Shown: piece by piece, positions 50,401-54,221 of the stretch
Position numbering within the stretch: the first letter of the stretch is position 1
How the letters are laid out: each line of letters starts with the position of its first letter
From: a virus
Virus record (IMG/VR): IMGVR_UViG_3300033064_003431
Location: 1 to 64,000 of that record
DNA: 64,000 bases
Reading direction: 5' to 3' (one strand)
The notes under the pieces: model-generated
Seen by the model: only the letters and a program-made list of their open reading frames with translations
Told to the model about the DNA's origin: nothing
The model's database searches: none
Translations under genes and position numbers: made by a program

Positions 50401-53216
50401 AGCTTGGATAGATACGCTTTATATGCACTTACGTCTGTGAGGTTAACGCCCTGCATAGCCGGGCCCACTACCTCTTGATTCACTGGGTCTCTGAGCACAT
50501 CAGTATCTATATATCCCACTTTGCGCTCTGCTATTCCTCCTGCCATGAACTTTTGAACTTTACCACCCATATTTTTTAGGCTGGCATAAAATTCTTGCTT
50601 GTGTGAAGTTCTTGTTTTTCGGGTCCCAGACCCTATTCCAGAATAATATTCTAAATTTCCTAAATTAGGATTATCTGTACTATCACTATCAAGCAATGAT
50701 TCCTCAAAATATGTACCAACTTTGTCTTCGTCAATTCTTTTTGCTAATAGTTTACCAACTAATACATGGTTCGGCACCTTGTCTGATCTAAACTTTATTT
50801 CTCCCCAGTTTCCATCGGTGACGTTTGACGAGGATTGGGAAGCAGGATTGTAAGTATCAACAGGATGTGTTGGATCTGTTGACGGTGATTTTAGAGCATA
50901 TCTAGCTTTTATAACTTGTTCATATCCTTCTCCCCACACCTTTTCGATATTTCCATACTCTTTTCCCAAATCTTTCATTCGTGGGGTGGCCTGAGATGTG
51001 GGCCGCTGGGCTAAAAATAATTGCGTCCTACCCGGTCCTGTTTTCATGATCTGCCTAAGATCTGAAGAAATCTCCGTAGCCCTATTTTTTATGACATCTA
51101 TCTCTCCACTGCTTAGTGGTGCTGGAGCAGTCTCCTTATCAATATCTATAATATCGGCCGAGGCTGTATCATCATTCTCCAAGAGGGGCAGTCCGTTATT
51201 ACCTAATTTCTTTTTTCCTAGTGCTACTGCTGGTTTCTGATTTTCTGCTAGCTTATCTATTCTAAACGGCCCACCTTGTGCAAGCTTTTGAACCGCCCCA
51301 CCACCTGAGTATCCCCCAACCCTAATATTCCCCCCATTACTCTTATTCATCTTATGCAAGTTACTAGCACCCAGAGTATCCACAGCCTTTTTACGAATAA
51401 CAAACTCGCCCGGCTGTAACATCGCTGGCACAGTATCCCCACTACCACTGCCCGGTACAAATCCACCCCTAGCAAACGCCCGCACCCTTCCCCCACCAGA
51501 TAAACCGGTACCACTAGATCTACTACTTAAAACAGCAGTTTCTAATGACTTTAGGGCCGTGGTAACACTTAATAATGCAGAAGTATTTTCTCCTAATGCC
51601 ACTTGTAATCTGCTACTAGTATCTGCTGTTGCTTTTTCTTTTGCAGCAGCGGCGACCTCCTTGGTTTCTCCACCAGCAGCACCTGCGGGGTTTTTACCTA
51701 ACCCACCCATAAAACCACTACCAAATTCCATCAGGGCCTTACCACCTTTGATAGCACCCAGTATAGCTAGGTATGGTAATATTGGTTTAAAAGCACCAAC
51801 AATACCAATAAGTGTACTAGTAAGAGTTAGCCCCATACTAATTACATTTTGAAATGTTTTACTCTCTCCCAAAGCTCTTACCAAACCCAAGAATTCTTCT
51901 TTGGTCTTTGTAAACTGTACTGCTAGTGCAGATTGTGCTTTGGCTGCGTCGTTACCCAAACTACCAGAGCCCTTCTGTGCTACTGCTAGGGCAGCTTGTG
52001 CTGTGGCGAATTCTTGAATAAGGGGGATGACCTTACCAATTTGGCGAAATCCACCTAGCTGTTCTACTATATTACCAAATCTTAAATCTCTGGTATCTAA
52101 ACCAGCTAATCCTTCACTAAGCCTTCGCACTGCCTCATATGGTCCAACGAACTTCCCCTCTAGATCTGTGAGTTCTATACCATATTCTCTCAGGGCTGCT
52201 ATAGTACTTCCTCTTTGAATTCTGGTAAAAATAGTTCTAAGACCAGTAGCAATAGTTTCTGCGCTTTCACGAGTTGTGGCTCTAACGCTAGTAAAAACAG
52301 CCATAAATTCGTTTAGGGCTTGAGTACCAGAGCTAACTCCTTTACTGGCGCTAGCAAATACTCCTCCGGTACGTTGAATAGCGGTAATTATATCTGCGGA
52401 TTCCACAGCAAAAGCTGCTGCTACCGCATTAATAGATCCTAGCGCCCCCTCCAAATCTTTAGTGGCTATACCGAACTGTCTCATCGCAGCAATCGCACCT
52501 TCTGTTGTTTCTGCCATAGTATCAAAAGACGGTGCCAAAGCAGACTTGGCCAAAGCTTCAAGGGCTATTCTAGTTTCATCAGCCGATAAACCAGCTTGGG
52601 CTAATGTGGCACTCACAGTAATCAATTCAGACGAACTCACACCAAAAGTAGTAGCTAATCTTGTTACCTCATCTCCCAAACCTTTAACAGAGGCTGCTGA
52701 TCCTCCTGTTACCTGCTGCAATCTTACCATTTCTCTATCAAAATTTACAAATTCCGCAAAAGCACTAGACAGAGCTCTTGAGAAACCATAGATAACTCCT
52801 GTGACAAGGCTAAAAGCAGCGAATCTTCTAACAGCTAATGCGCTTTGTTTACCAAACTCCGCCATTTCAGAAGACGCTTTACTAACTGCTGCTGCCGTAG
52901 ACGCTGACTCTGTTTTTATCTTAGATATACTTTGGGCCGCTTGGTCGGAGGATGCCGAGACCCTGGATGAGACAGAACTAATACTGGACATTGTGCTAGA
53001 TAGTTTTACGGCGTTGGAGCTGGCCTCTGTGAGCGCCACACTTAGCGCCTGAACGCTCGCTGTGACTCCTCGAATATTATTAGCAGCGTTATTAGAAATA
53101 GATATTTTAAGATCTGTTTTAATAGCAGATAACTCTCTGCGTATATCTGCAACCACGGTTTTTAGATTCGCCGGGCCCTGTATGTTTATTTGTGCTGTTA
53201 AATTAAAAGCTGCCAT
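32427..53216 (-). CDS. Giant tape measure protein (6929 aa) with embedded enzyme-like domains
   Basis: One uninterrupted frame of 6929 codons. Residues 1-500 are a normal TP901-type tape measure: coiled coil, then RFAAFSLVTGVIYGFSRALS, FDREMVRLQQVTGG, ATTFGVSSSELITVSATLAQ and AIAAMRQFGIATKDL. Then come unusual segments: a P-loop GMAGSGKSS (about 956), a nucleotidylyltransferase HGSLSPSTIGHESL (about 1109), a HAD core VYDFDQTLV (about 1572), an acetyltransferase-like signature (about 2055) and a zinc peptidase YHELTHQVF (about 2399). From 2570 to the end it is helical, Ala/Gln-rich and hydrophobic in places, with nine DTVPAMLxPGEFV modules. At 1.5 angstrom per residue it could span about 1 micrometre, less if the domains stay folded. 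GTTTAGGAG supports the start. It follows the chaperone genes, as tape measures do. Confidence 0.9.
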   Translation of the reverse strand: MAAFNLTAQINIQGPANLKTVVADIRRELSAIKTDLKISISNNAANNIRGVTASVQALSVALTEASSNAVKLSSTMSSISSVSSRVSASSDQAAQSISKIKTESASTAAAVSKASSEMAEFGKQSALAVRRFAAFSLVTGVIYGFSRALSSAFAEFVNFDREMVRLQQVTGGSAASVKGLGDEVTRLATTFGVSSSELITVSATLAQAGLSADETRIALEALAKSALAPSFDTMAETTEGAIAAMRQFGIATKDLEGALGSINAVAAAFAVESADIITAIQRTGGVFASASKGVSSGTQALNEFMAVFTSVRATTRESAETIATGLRTIFTRIQRGSTIAALREYGIELTDLEGKFVGPYEAVRRLSEGLAGLDTRDLRFGNIVEQLGGFRQIGKVIPLIQEFATAQAALAVAQKGSGSLGNDAAKAQSALAVQFTKTKEEFLGLVRALGESKTFQNVISMGLTLTSTLIGIVGAFKPILPYLAILGAIKGGKALMEFGSGFMGGLGKNPAGAAGGETKEVAAAAKEKATADTSSRLQVALGENTSALLSVTTALKSLETAVLSSRSSGTGLSGGGRVRAFARGGFVPGSGSGDTVPAMLQPGEFVIRKKAVDTLGASNLHKMNKSNGGNIRVGGYSGGGAVQKLAQGGPFRIDKLAENQKPAVALGKKKLGNNGLPLLENDDTASADIIDIDKETAPAPLSSGEIDVIKNRATEISSDLRQIMKTGPGRTQLFLAQRPTSQATPRMKDLGKEYGNIEKVWGEGYEQVIKARYALKSPSTDPTHPVDTYNPASQSSSNVTDGNWGEIKFRSDKVPNHVLVGKLLAKRIDEDKVGTYFEESLLDSDSTDNPNLGNLEYYSGIGSGTRKTRTSHKQEFYASLKNMGGKVQKFMAGGIAERKVGYIDTDVLRDPVNQEVVGPAMQGVNLTDVSAYKAYLSKLAASSRKEGSLAKLRTIAGMAGSGKSSLMLGGSQSTASDNAKLRRTTRFPILRPEDIKLASEVIDTTSTVTPEKLDDYLKMSDKIYILSTSTKEEQTELKRRRESRDTTGVNLFGRKPGATSGAERDSGPLEAMLGSDIDGSKLRTLGISSDYKLRRKENIEVEKKKIALLHGSLSPSTIGHESLRAAAIAMGIPLEDFLVLISNDEGITSADSHSLRTAVFDQDFRVLAAQAAFKGSMVSKQTNRGFVLPDVMEISQGPSGKRRFVRPEKGSLAMMVADEGKNLKKYLDKGYQPVQIPRTGGVSGTMARESILGGDLEEMKKILSPDVFSLVSQYLPQLQNRSSILPRIVEHSKKRQAYSLADITKELAALPQRIESKKVASDPEYAAMADQVKELRNRRDKINSRASFEPFGILRNLAARYPETYGLQPDGTLSRAVRESVRDQGIVAAKSKPKNPGGAENPKFIAGGKPKSALGATAAEISSMLQGSNMPEDLKFGQFSGVDITAGMVRQTWRANYDGSMSADKAASYGAVRDYFLEKFNSNKEIQAARLARRTAAATQVGLVGLLPYDHDEDLGPFDIQGRDVVIHERGLPTRFKPMVEKMQASSTDTVRQLATDLQSEITTGGLSSGQQMVYDFDQTLVTGADLYDAKGNIDVLGYSDTKRVGEALKKGELTPLGIDLKDKLTKYPELLQNLRISTARPPNNEALIAQRLAELGLNIPADKITGMNGADKSKNLKPDETLVDDNIQTIERVRKAGMKGVQYSPSLSELSQNTSMATGQANIEGAVIEQAMAVFGAPIVEDATATRAIDYPNGLGGRATSFFPGITSSMPTEVKRTIDSKSRAKAIGEFTRYLFPEPEPVAEPEPVPVGKNLGGRIHKFASGGFVPGSGSGDTVPAMLEPGEFVIRKKAVETLGVNNLQSMNKSGGGMIQKFANGSKVEKLGQEVYGLIEQNGLKNETSSIVQFANSAGYGLEEFKTYLAKRVAQKNSKAGIKTDPKALAELLKEPSFKTSTPAQLALAAKLKGPSDAAYTPTLSPAENMLAIKRAIRGYAVGGVTEENKIKQAAKIGLTIKPGRVSAKYLPDANASGEVVADRLQELGSAPLFSVQSSSATSGYGPKLYDAVMEGVTQSGNQLVSDRHRVSASAFNVWKYYFKNRGDVNKTPLSPPSWYDGPEWFDQSKFASPDPKTWPPTTDDSWILQTGYTKSPSDINNPNMVQRLALGGLVPESVFGTGEMSFPASVKEKYTSEQMKTIQRALTDPNTMQNERVIVDDKAVQDQFNQKPLDKSAFISSFTKQISRDSLFSDMANFAKAIGIPGESLTSILPQLIDFEAPSEAEPNAFFDREAMGSFGVGATELANFGWTAQNEQDLYGYRALVKENSDKLMQTISSSSHDPKVAAELWDKEAALGLKLGEIRDLRIEAAQAARKVKQSKVKETGRGALSFSTSETSPALPNSVLYHELTHQVFNSLRTKVPESFDKYKTKVSGLFEGDNDDVANAVDALPGLNYNSADMAYGRQYKINSLFRSMVPLRGSLDAKEKESFEAMSKVRQQGEDLKQARTFKPFNPEINKALLNSKVDQTRINRMEDSGKEEFLTTLVQNIPNLDNNLNLILESTLTDLLGSAGISRQKFAKGGAASDTVPAMLTPGEFVINKKAAQSIGYSKLARMNHADKIQGFARGGVVGGVQHFAIGGEAIAQNQIRVNTAVTSMSKKDAAIVRAAMKKNSDAFDALSMQLYDAGKGTTDVVAALKSMARSISAGNTAEQSRIKALSAVAVTSATTYDNRVGAAKQHAAESEGLTGPKSRTRDTFDPSVRPDVRDADQLETTKAELKDRLVEKQASGAFDKPAKPLETSFLQKGLDTLKTKIGEVVEGLGGPMVVFGLITTAAGNAIASMIDEVTAAQPAMAGMIQAMKDVGPAMLGTQKLAAQAGLGKTGQGVAMATTAITQGVSSYVSGADTQAAKNSAARMAKSGESFDKEAAKVSGPELKLAPGESVNDVMNKMRDNLGAMASEIGTPLENSTLLLSTQFKNAADAAGSFVIALLTALGAMKSASGQSSGGVVYRSRGGSSSDGVNFAPKGTDTVPAMLTPGEFVINKQASSKHSSLLSSINSGKYKTGGVVYAAKGMTTAIDKGGNSNIGMFATFFSQLNKTWNPTTWGDVVTEKQDGVDKALQTVSRVAAVTAVVAGSVAVAVAAIPTAVVGGGAVAAETAAAGAGATTVAAEASAAASTTAAAATTSWTARILASVGSLLTLKFALGGVAGTLAAVSSWRGSSSLSETQQQNIRNSPQLLDRETKMAGIRTEIYGDTNDIRSTVKAGEKLTGRAREIYYSGQGMPLEEGAIRTQSRMLTKEGKNKYEIDIKEEDNLKKVLEKARKEDAEYNTANPTQPKRDRAGKLEKDAKSRLDQEAYITAETAQPNRIDETDIQKTERMAKETNMVFGEGADEKYQKAQAKQQQDTTNGTSTLTDAENELIQTTERVVESVRVEKAERNAAILATTNANRKLKELNNETDRFVAQMTALSNSISRASKEMGISIAMTRNRVGTKAGEEGTFTVDRTNEAVLGNVGAYSATEVRAAATQTGNQAGMPPEVSNALADSAVANQILVHQLPKIMADAAANPGLSDPDDEIEQKLTEAFKAANLSDPTKASERVASVMDTIKQARGSGAADTSIAGINKMAEMVAATTESAAGLKVLQEQARALNDALEAMTGEAIKASGAFGKAQEYRNTAQNIRTEGANSLAKAQGKNVSLDQQSKPLNDIIASLTNTPTLGGGSTTDAAEIGRRLDRLDDDLPKAQTQMRDAVAADAKAGIEPGKGGAGDKATDRFVGLKKESDNLAKALGKLATDTTRASSALSRIQDLEMSYKGPQDKMLELMTNIDNPEYQNNVINQANSLDRVMRGTASRSDFKDAVEGQKYRELSMTSEEAKASRLEFATRGAEGLSKETNGQITPEAILKIFRYNNEGDTRMEEATAKFIEATERQAKANDITAGRFDAAGIAFKAGVVSAGLDFYNKVQEAAQLIADVNQADKAAKQGRDDARDAQNTTPPDAEKMAAAAEAQSKAAAEQVRAAAAQAQAAEAQKQAAAAAAAAPPRQWSFGMGYANGGPIYASKGSYINFQPKGTDTVPAMLTPGEFVVNRAATQKNLPLLKNINSGTQEFSNGGIVYAEGGMKIPKLPNARTKNDQQSPGAFNKVTAWLSDWIGWSKSPDQGNMLEQFQATLGGFAQSLLPAVLGTVGSIVGGTIGSLAVPPFGTVVGAIGGGMSGVKLGEYLNSVIYDSFENTALIQDFQKAMNENPRSALVGDVVGGIASVATAGVGKVGGKTIEQLIKTGTATLTKNMASSTLSRSGATAGSQLGEAMTAIITKMDNVVAASSSSAVPGIIKRARQTIIEYGKDKTKDSAINMSMSTIFGPEQYSSGGVVYASNGALINFQPRGTDTVPAMLTPGEFVVNRAATQKNLPLLKSINGGAQGYENGGVVYLKSGGVPQRKNRKEFDKSGRFVRDLGPDYTTLDIMGEEFPQEMKWGIAANLWNDLSSITGQPKNQDMKYLNELANGGGLGSFFSVKFAQMFRNIHSIIKNQRETSLPYKRSEDLMTHFLRPYIGEFNYRDKTNNKNLEGLDFTTMLSQTPQIFAAIDSHLGLEAFGDTQYRFKDPKRKIQAQGNATNIIKNLTPDIDNILELVKIRDMNKTQERSLFGQEEGSTRNGRSNENLRVPITNTVRRWVKKQAQPSEKRAREQLALDKRESPREYKDGTLENKGLREQQSANEVRTDQIVRDLYSNKKTKDVDGFLKWIRTPGEATTIADDFAKINTWEKTPGIINIPGNMIEQMSLIAQANLSPTQRALFETRSQRDADITEQAVNTTEVKDVLHRQNILQSLIGVRKQGILQTPGMTNVLNESSDAKSDGQRQLQEQGRKGEVYKESRGDITNLVKQGLGYEGAQGSGLTPAERKEWERKRNQLLARPVGSTVPVRLGPSDPSGSTEPLFRRKLAELERQETDADIEKDARELAKKEREIYTPKPKPIIPETYEDIYKPIDMSGMRSPEIQLGIAEREIYAKNLYLEEIFGLERTPSRYVYANPNAFAGIPKNKEYQNVRSPDIISTLVSQKEHDVNSIEPLEYGLKNGPLKSDVAPLGRWGYEMDDREQSVEDVINAALSLYNGFYTDTGREDKEVMDYNQALSSYIYRAKMSKWHKIEPDSEDLDRTYMMDTAGAESLIQQLATQRESRSPRNKVLAQLDNSYETTTEENKAISAQNMENDKARKEAAKQPKESASGYDAFLSDDDIRILNDIQRPFSKSMIEADNQSINLNSYLMKSGRELKPKIPTIQRLFPSQPMTRQNADNNISDFVKIISHAMGMGYKNVVISLVPDISGGLLDSGKGVTGYEGSSSTEEIIPDVFGHLDATRKRLSDPKKAVKYLSKGSHINFQPKGTDTVPAMLTPGEFVVNRAATQKNLPLLKSINSGAGTKGYQKGGVAYLKIGGETAEQWLNTSVWKDSDIWDKDTTTAFEKQDLVGIRSGSFGPSLRSPGSSSPGNYDDSQWRTLRLLIPPVFGQNPAIAMRKKRFEGAAVEAGISPLKNLWFSTDNYGGFQTKEEYTDWKIKNPKPTPIVTTPAVTAPAGTALPPNMTSVATPAGLGTSMQQMFTGLGALNPKSEPEVAAPPTVSWTPPSAGWMSRGEPMRIGGSKAENWLVPEDWPINDNPRESYLHTLWEKTTSDAFEQKMQGWNTSGQYDDVEWASLKQNISQAIDSLQPREFEKLGVQKIVSPTLGGDRLYGGRKGLTNREWIAQIRGGQVNIPNLISSIDDLKGYENMAARDDAAKVGAAVPPAAGPAPAAAPVAAVAPAAGVAVAPAAGVMAAPAPVAAPAPVVAAPPPIPYYDELTYKEAIYKGLKYRQRPFAPDRNLFKTGAKYVGGDQVNDPKLKEKMRTGYTGKEDDPDDDVEQVDGAIIARAEVFVAELKAKYYERYKLVVDRFRQQNGQGDDLSFGQYVYFPMSRESLGGWDVDADYKKIIGNNPDLDPTLLDLLNDLRYNPTTRVTGIDTRVTGGAAASAGVDEKGKPLPGIGMLGDPAGFQAYVQEMIKFKEDGLDNVMKLLGDIDPTSPPTFTDELKAGVDAFIPSLVGSNAKTRTILDSLKPQRLMTLSEMNGDSLQEMIDFPLAQLNLPLLQMAEDPNHKAEIDPIIAAILTSQALQMEWKIRQTRALAKEKIPFQRRPLVDGSENIVAAPIESQLSPQEKETTLRPPPPVRPQDRKKRPKDLQGDIGNDQLRAYKGSGSQFESSYVLYRRTLGEYNYDAMLRANGQAYINSSPNGKERRKKQDDANIEARRSQYGWPQYDPQYAQNGGPIYRSRGGSSSDGVNFAPKGTDTVPAMLTAGEFVVNREATQKNLPLLKSINGGARGYENGGVAYLKGGGEGILKQFNAVTKIGKNANKALKADDILQSLMAALNLGESGAKALLQLPSLLPSSLLSMLETRIPQLTLFNAAAGLVYKLAGAAIESDSQETGETAAIKGGLRAAEITTSLGATIAAGKAIAGNAVGAQFIGGLASKGGAWLTLLQGAYDGYNDSKAQAQGMDPVTRTFLGLASGSASSGGADTGAAVSFVRGRPLTENEDEQLAHYEATARGAMVGAIIAGPPGAIAGAAVGAASETTKVGYQVWTLWGENAKRQKKLDDQLVQIKRDIKLRQNMRINLEKLMAQRMTLEVGSIAHTNIINTINTQKKDLRDMGAEVDEDEITGRLAQAKTDTTRFGPTQMSSGGTVYASQGSHINFQPRGTDTVPAMLTPGEFVVNRASTAKNLPLLRAINNRGSYYNRGGAVKYLHDGGGPDGPSGVYNSVKLDIGDFSASTQTFLSDIKLAFKDGATSITSALGSLGNIKDSFSGLGGVTAGLTTAATLLQTNMGSLSTSLTNIATVLADIPKSIDFKVSGSIPINITVDVNGGDGLEAKLKPFSEQIFQAIEVGLKNAFPLSGITFDKTIVTD
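32895..33108 (-). repeat. DTVPAMLxPGEFV module 9 of 9
   Basis: Residues about 6704-6774, close to the C-terminus. INFQPRGTDTVPAMLTPGEF then VVNRASTAKNLPLLRAINNR. It is followed by about 150 residues that end the tape measure. Confidence 0.85.
34140..34343 (-). repeat. DTVPAMLxPGEFV module 8 of 9
   Basis: Residues about 6292-6359. VNFAPKGTDTVPAMLTAGEF then VVNREATQKNLPLLKSINGG. The Pro of PGEF is replaced by Ala, the only such change among the nine. Confidence 0.85.
35755..35935 (-). repeat. Pro-Ala-rich low-complexity tract in the tape measure
   Basis: About 60 residues of the type APAAGVAVAPAAGVMAAPAP, encoded by repeated GCTGCC/GGCGCC units with much higher GC than the surroundings. It forms a flexible linker between two related segments, both starting with AE(Q/N)WL...W and a TT(T/S)(D/A)AFE(K/Q) stretch. 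Confidence 0.8.
36930..37130 (-). repeat. DTVPAMLxPGEFV module 7 of 9
   Basis: Residues about 5363-5429. INFQPKGTDTVPAMLTPGEF then VVNRAATQKNLPLLKSINSG. At the DNA level it matches modules 5, 6 and 8 over long near-identical runs, which points to recent duplication or gene conversion. Confidence 0.85.
39920..40135 (-). repeat. DTVPAMLxPGEFV module 6 of 9
   Basis: Residues about 4361-4432. INFQPRGTDTVPAMLTPGEF then VVNRAATQKNLPLLKSINGG. The hydrophobic Gly-rich region before it (about 40,570-40,700) may cross a membrane. Confidence 0.85.
40865..41080 (-). repeat. DTVPAMLxPGEFV module 5 of 9
   Basis: Residues about 4046-4117. INFQPKGTDTVPAMLTPGEF then VVNRAATQKNLPLLKNINSG. It follows a long Ala/Gln-rich coiled-coil segment (AAAEQVRAAAAQAQAAEAQK). 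Confidence 0.85.
44005..44215 (-). repeat. DTVPAMLxPGEFV module 4 of 9
   Basis: Residues about 3001-3070. VNFAPKGTDTVPAMLTPGEF then VINKQASSKHSSLLSSINSG, flanked on both sides by GGVVY units. Modules 4 and 8 share the same unusual lead-in (RSRGGSSSDGVNFAPKG). Confidence 0.85.
45305..45500 (-). repeat. DTVPAMLxPGEFV module 3 of 9
   Basis: Residues about 2572-2637. GGAASDTVPAMLTPGEFVIN then KKAAQSIGYSKLARMN. It ends the enzyme-like half of the protein and starts the helical half. Confidence 0.85.
45590..46030 (-). other. Zincin-like peptidase motif inside the tape measure
   Basis: Residues about 2395-2545. SVLYHELTHQVFNSL has the HExxH metal-binding helix, preceded by a hydrophobic segment. 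SGKEEFLTTLVQ about 110 residues later could give the third zinc ligand (Glu), as in gluzincins. It could cut host wall peptides or process the tape measure itself. No muralytic signature beyond the HExxH is visible. Confidence 0.5.
46900..47070 (-). other. Acetyltransferase-like signature inside the tape measure
   Basis: Residues about 2050-2105 read SGYGPKLYDAVMEGV, then LVSDRHRVSASAFNVWKYYF and NRGDV. I associate GYGPxxYDxxME...SDRxxVS...VWxYYxxxRxDV with phage-encoded GNAT-like proteins, where GYGP lies in the acetyl-CoA loop and its following helix. This is recall of a pattern; the rest of a GNAT fold is not obvious to me. Confidence 0.35.
47600..47765 (-). repeat. DTVPAMLxPGEFV module 2 of 9
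   Basis: Residues about 1820-1875. FVPGSGSGDTVPAMLEPGEF, nearly identical to module 1 including VIRKKAVETLG. It separates the kinase/transferase/HAD region from the acetyltransferase/peptidase region. Confidence 0.85.
48100..48510 (-). other. HAD-superfamily phosphatase-like domain inside the tape measure
   Basis: Residues about 1570-1705. QMVYDFDQTLVTG gives HAD motif I (hydrophobic strand, D-x-D-x-T). LRISTARPPNN gives motif II (strand ending in S/T). KSKNLKPDETLVDDNIQTIE gives motif III Lys and the motif IV acidic pair DD. The spacing suits a small-cap HAD enzyme. All catalytic residues seem present. Confidence 0.6.
49470..50360 (-). other. P-loop kinase and HIGH-type nucleotidylyltransferase domains inside the tape measure
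   Basis: Residues about 950-1250 of the tape measure. LRTIAGMAGSGKSSLML is a Walker A loop at the end of a strand. SDKIYILSTSTKEEQTELKR follows about 60 residues later and may be Walker B or lid. Then KKKIALLHGSLSPSTIGHESL is the first strand and the (H/T)xGH motif of the nucleotidylyltransferase superfamily (NMN adenylyltransferase, CoaD, TagD type). GGVSGTMARESI, about 125 residues later, matches its second motif, ISxTxxR. Both signatures in the right order and distance make the transferase call fairly good; the kinase call rests on the P-loop. Confidence 0.55.
51270..51480 (-). repeat. DTVPAMLxPGEFV module 1 of 9
   Basis: Residues about 580-650. FVPGSGSGDTVPAMLQPGEF is followed by VIRKKAVDTLGASNLHKMNK. 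It sits at the junction between the classical tape measure core and the first enzyme-like region. Confidence 0.85.
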
Positions 53217-53240
53217 TTAATTTACTCCTAAACAGCAAAA

Positions 53241-53266
53241 GCACCAACGCTCGTGTTGCGTGATGC
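53241..53266 (-). promoter_or_regulatory. Hairpin before the tape measure gene
   Basis: On the minus strand GCATCACGC and GCGTTGGTGC pair with one bulge around a 7-nt loop, followed by TTTTG. It lies in the gap between the chaperone-like gene and the ATG of the tape measure. It may slow transcription or protect the mRNA end, setting the ratio of the short and giant products. The U run is too short for a confident terminator. Confidence 0.35.
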
Positions 53267-53300
53267 CTTTGTGTCTTGTCTTATAAAAAACAAAATAATA

Positions 53301-54221
53301 TTAAACGGAAACAGGAGTGGATTCTGTAACAACCTTTTCAACAACCGATTCTGTTGTAACAACTTCTGAAATAACAGTGTTACTAACTGGTGGTGTTTTT
53401 GGTAGTTCAACATCCTTGGATTCTTCCTTCTCTGCTATTGGGTTACCATCATCGTCAGTAAAGGGCTTAAAGTCTGCTACATAGTCTCCATCTTTATCAA
53501 CAAGATTACCATCTTTATCAACATACTCTCCCTTATCATTAATATATCTATTAAACTCGTCAACTAGTCTACCCTCACTATCAACCAGACGATTTTCTTT
53601 GTTAATCAGTCGTAGCTTATCGTCCACAAACTTATACTTAACTAAAAACTTATTCTCTGGGAGCTTTTTCTCATAATCATTATCTAAGCCATAAAGCATA
53701 TTAGCTAGAATCTGTGCTGCCTTAATAGCAATAGGCTCAGAGGCTCTAGTCAAATATTCTTCATAGCTCTTAAAATACTTCTCCTTAGTTACTAAATACA
53801 CCAAAGAAGCAGCTATTAAATAGTTAAATCTAGCATTATCTGCTTGACCTTCTGCTGTATGGTTATCCAGATTACTTCTCACAGAAATCAGATCCCTCAA
53901 GCTTTCTCTGGTCTTTTTCATATCTAGAGCTATAGATTTAGCCATTTTAAGATTAATACCACCGCGAGATAAAGACTTTTCATGGTCTAAAAGCTGTTGC
54001 TGGAGCGTAGAAAATCTCATCTGCTTAGAATCATCCCACAACCCCTGCTCCTTTAACAGGTCATCCAATCTCGCTCGTACAATACAGCCAGATTTTACAG
54101 CATCAGAAAATGCCTGATTGTAAACCTTCTGCGCTTCTCGTTGATCGGCCAATGATGGCGACTTGATCAAAAACTCGTGCTCTACATCCTTAATCTCAAT
54201 CTTGAAAGTATCAGTATTCAT
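53301..54221 (-). CDS. Tail assembly chaperone candidate with acidic heptad repeats
   Basis: A 306-aa protein directly upstream of the tape measure, the standard place of tail assembly chaperones. The middle, LDDLLKEQGLWDDSKQMRFS, GGINLKMAKSIALDMKKTRE and NTAEGQADNARFNYLIAASL, is helical and shares its pattern with the 343-aa protein at 54,532-55,563. The C-terminus has a run of 7-residue units (RLVDSEG, RLVDEFN, RYINDKG, EYVDKDG, NLVDKDG), then a Glu/Lys/Val tail. AAGGAG is present. The start overlaps the stop of the preceding gene by 4 nt. The role is inferred from position and helical makeup. I found no convincing slippery site for a frameshift. Confidence 0.5.
   Translation of the reverse strand: MNTDTFKIEIKDVEHEFLIKSPSLADQREAQKVYNQAFSDAVKSGCIVRARLDDLLKEQGLWDDSKQMRFSTLQQQLLDHEKSLSRGGINLKMAKSIALDMKKTRESLRDLISVRSNLDNHTAEGQADNARFNYLIAASLVYLVTKEKYFKSYEEYLTRASEPIAIKAAQILANMLYGLDNDYEKKLPENKFLVKYKFVDDKLRLINKENRLVDSEGRLVDEFNRYINDKGEYVDKDGNLVDKDGDYVADFKPFTDDDGNPIAEKEESKDVELPKTPPVSNTVISEVVTTESVVEKVVTESTPVSV
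53437..53615 (-). repeat. Seven-residue acidic tandem repeat in the chaperone candidate
   Basis: About eight units of consensus (R/E/N)-(L/Y)-(V/I)-(D/N)-(K/S)-(D/E)-G, from RLINKEN to PFTDDDG. The DKDG core recalls calcium-binding DxDG loops, but the full loop pattern is not met. Units differ by several bases, so the array is not brand new. Confidence 0.75.

Noticed and set aside
53228-53413. Frameshift extension of the chaperone candidate
   Set aside because: The other-frame product is Leu/Gln-rich without resemblance to chaperone extensions, and no slippery site was seen at the overlap.
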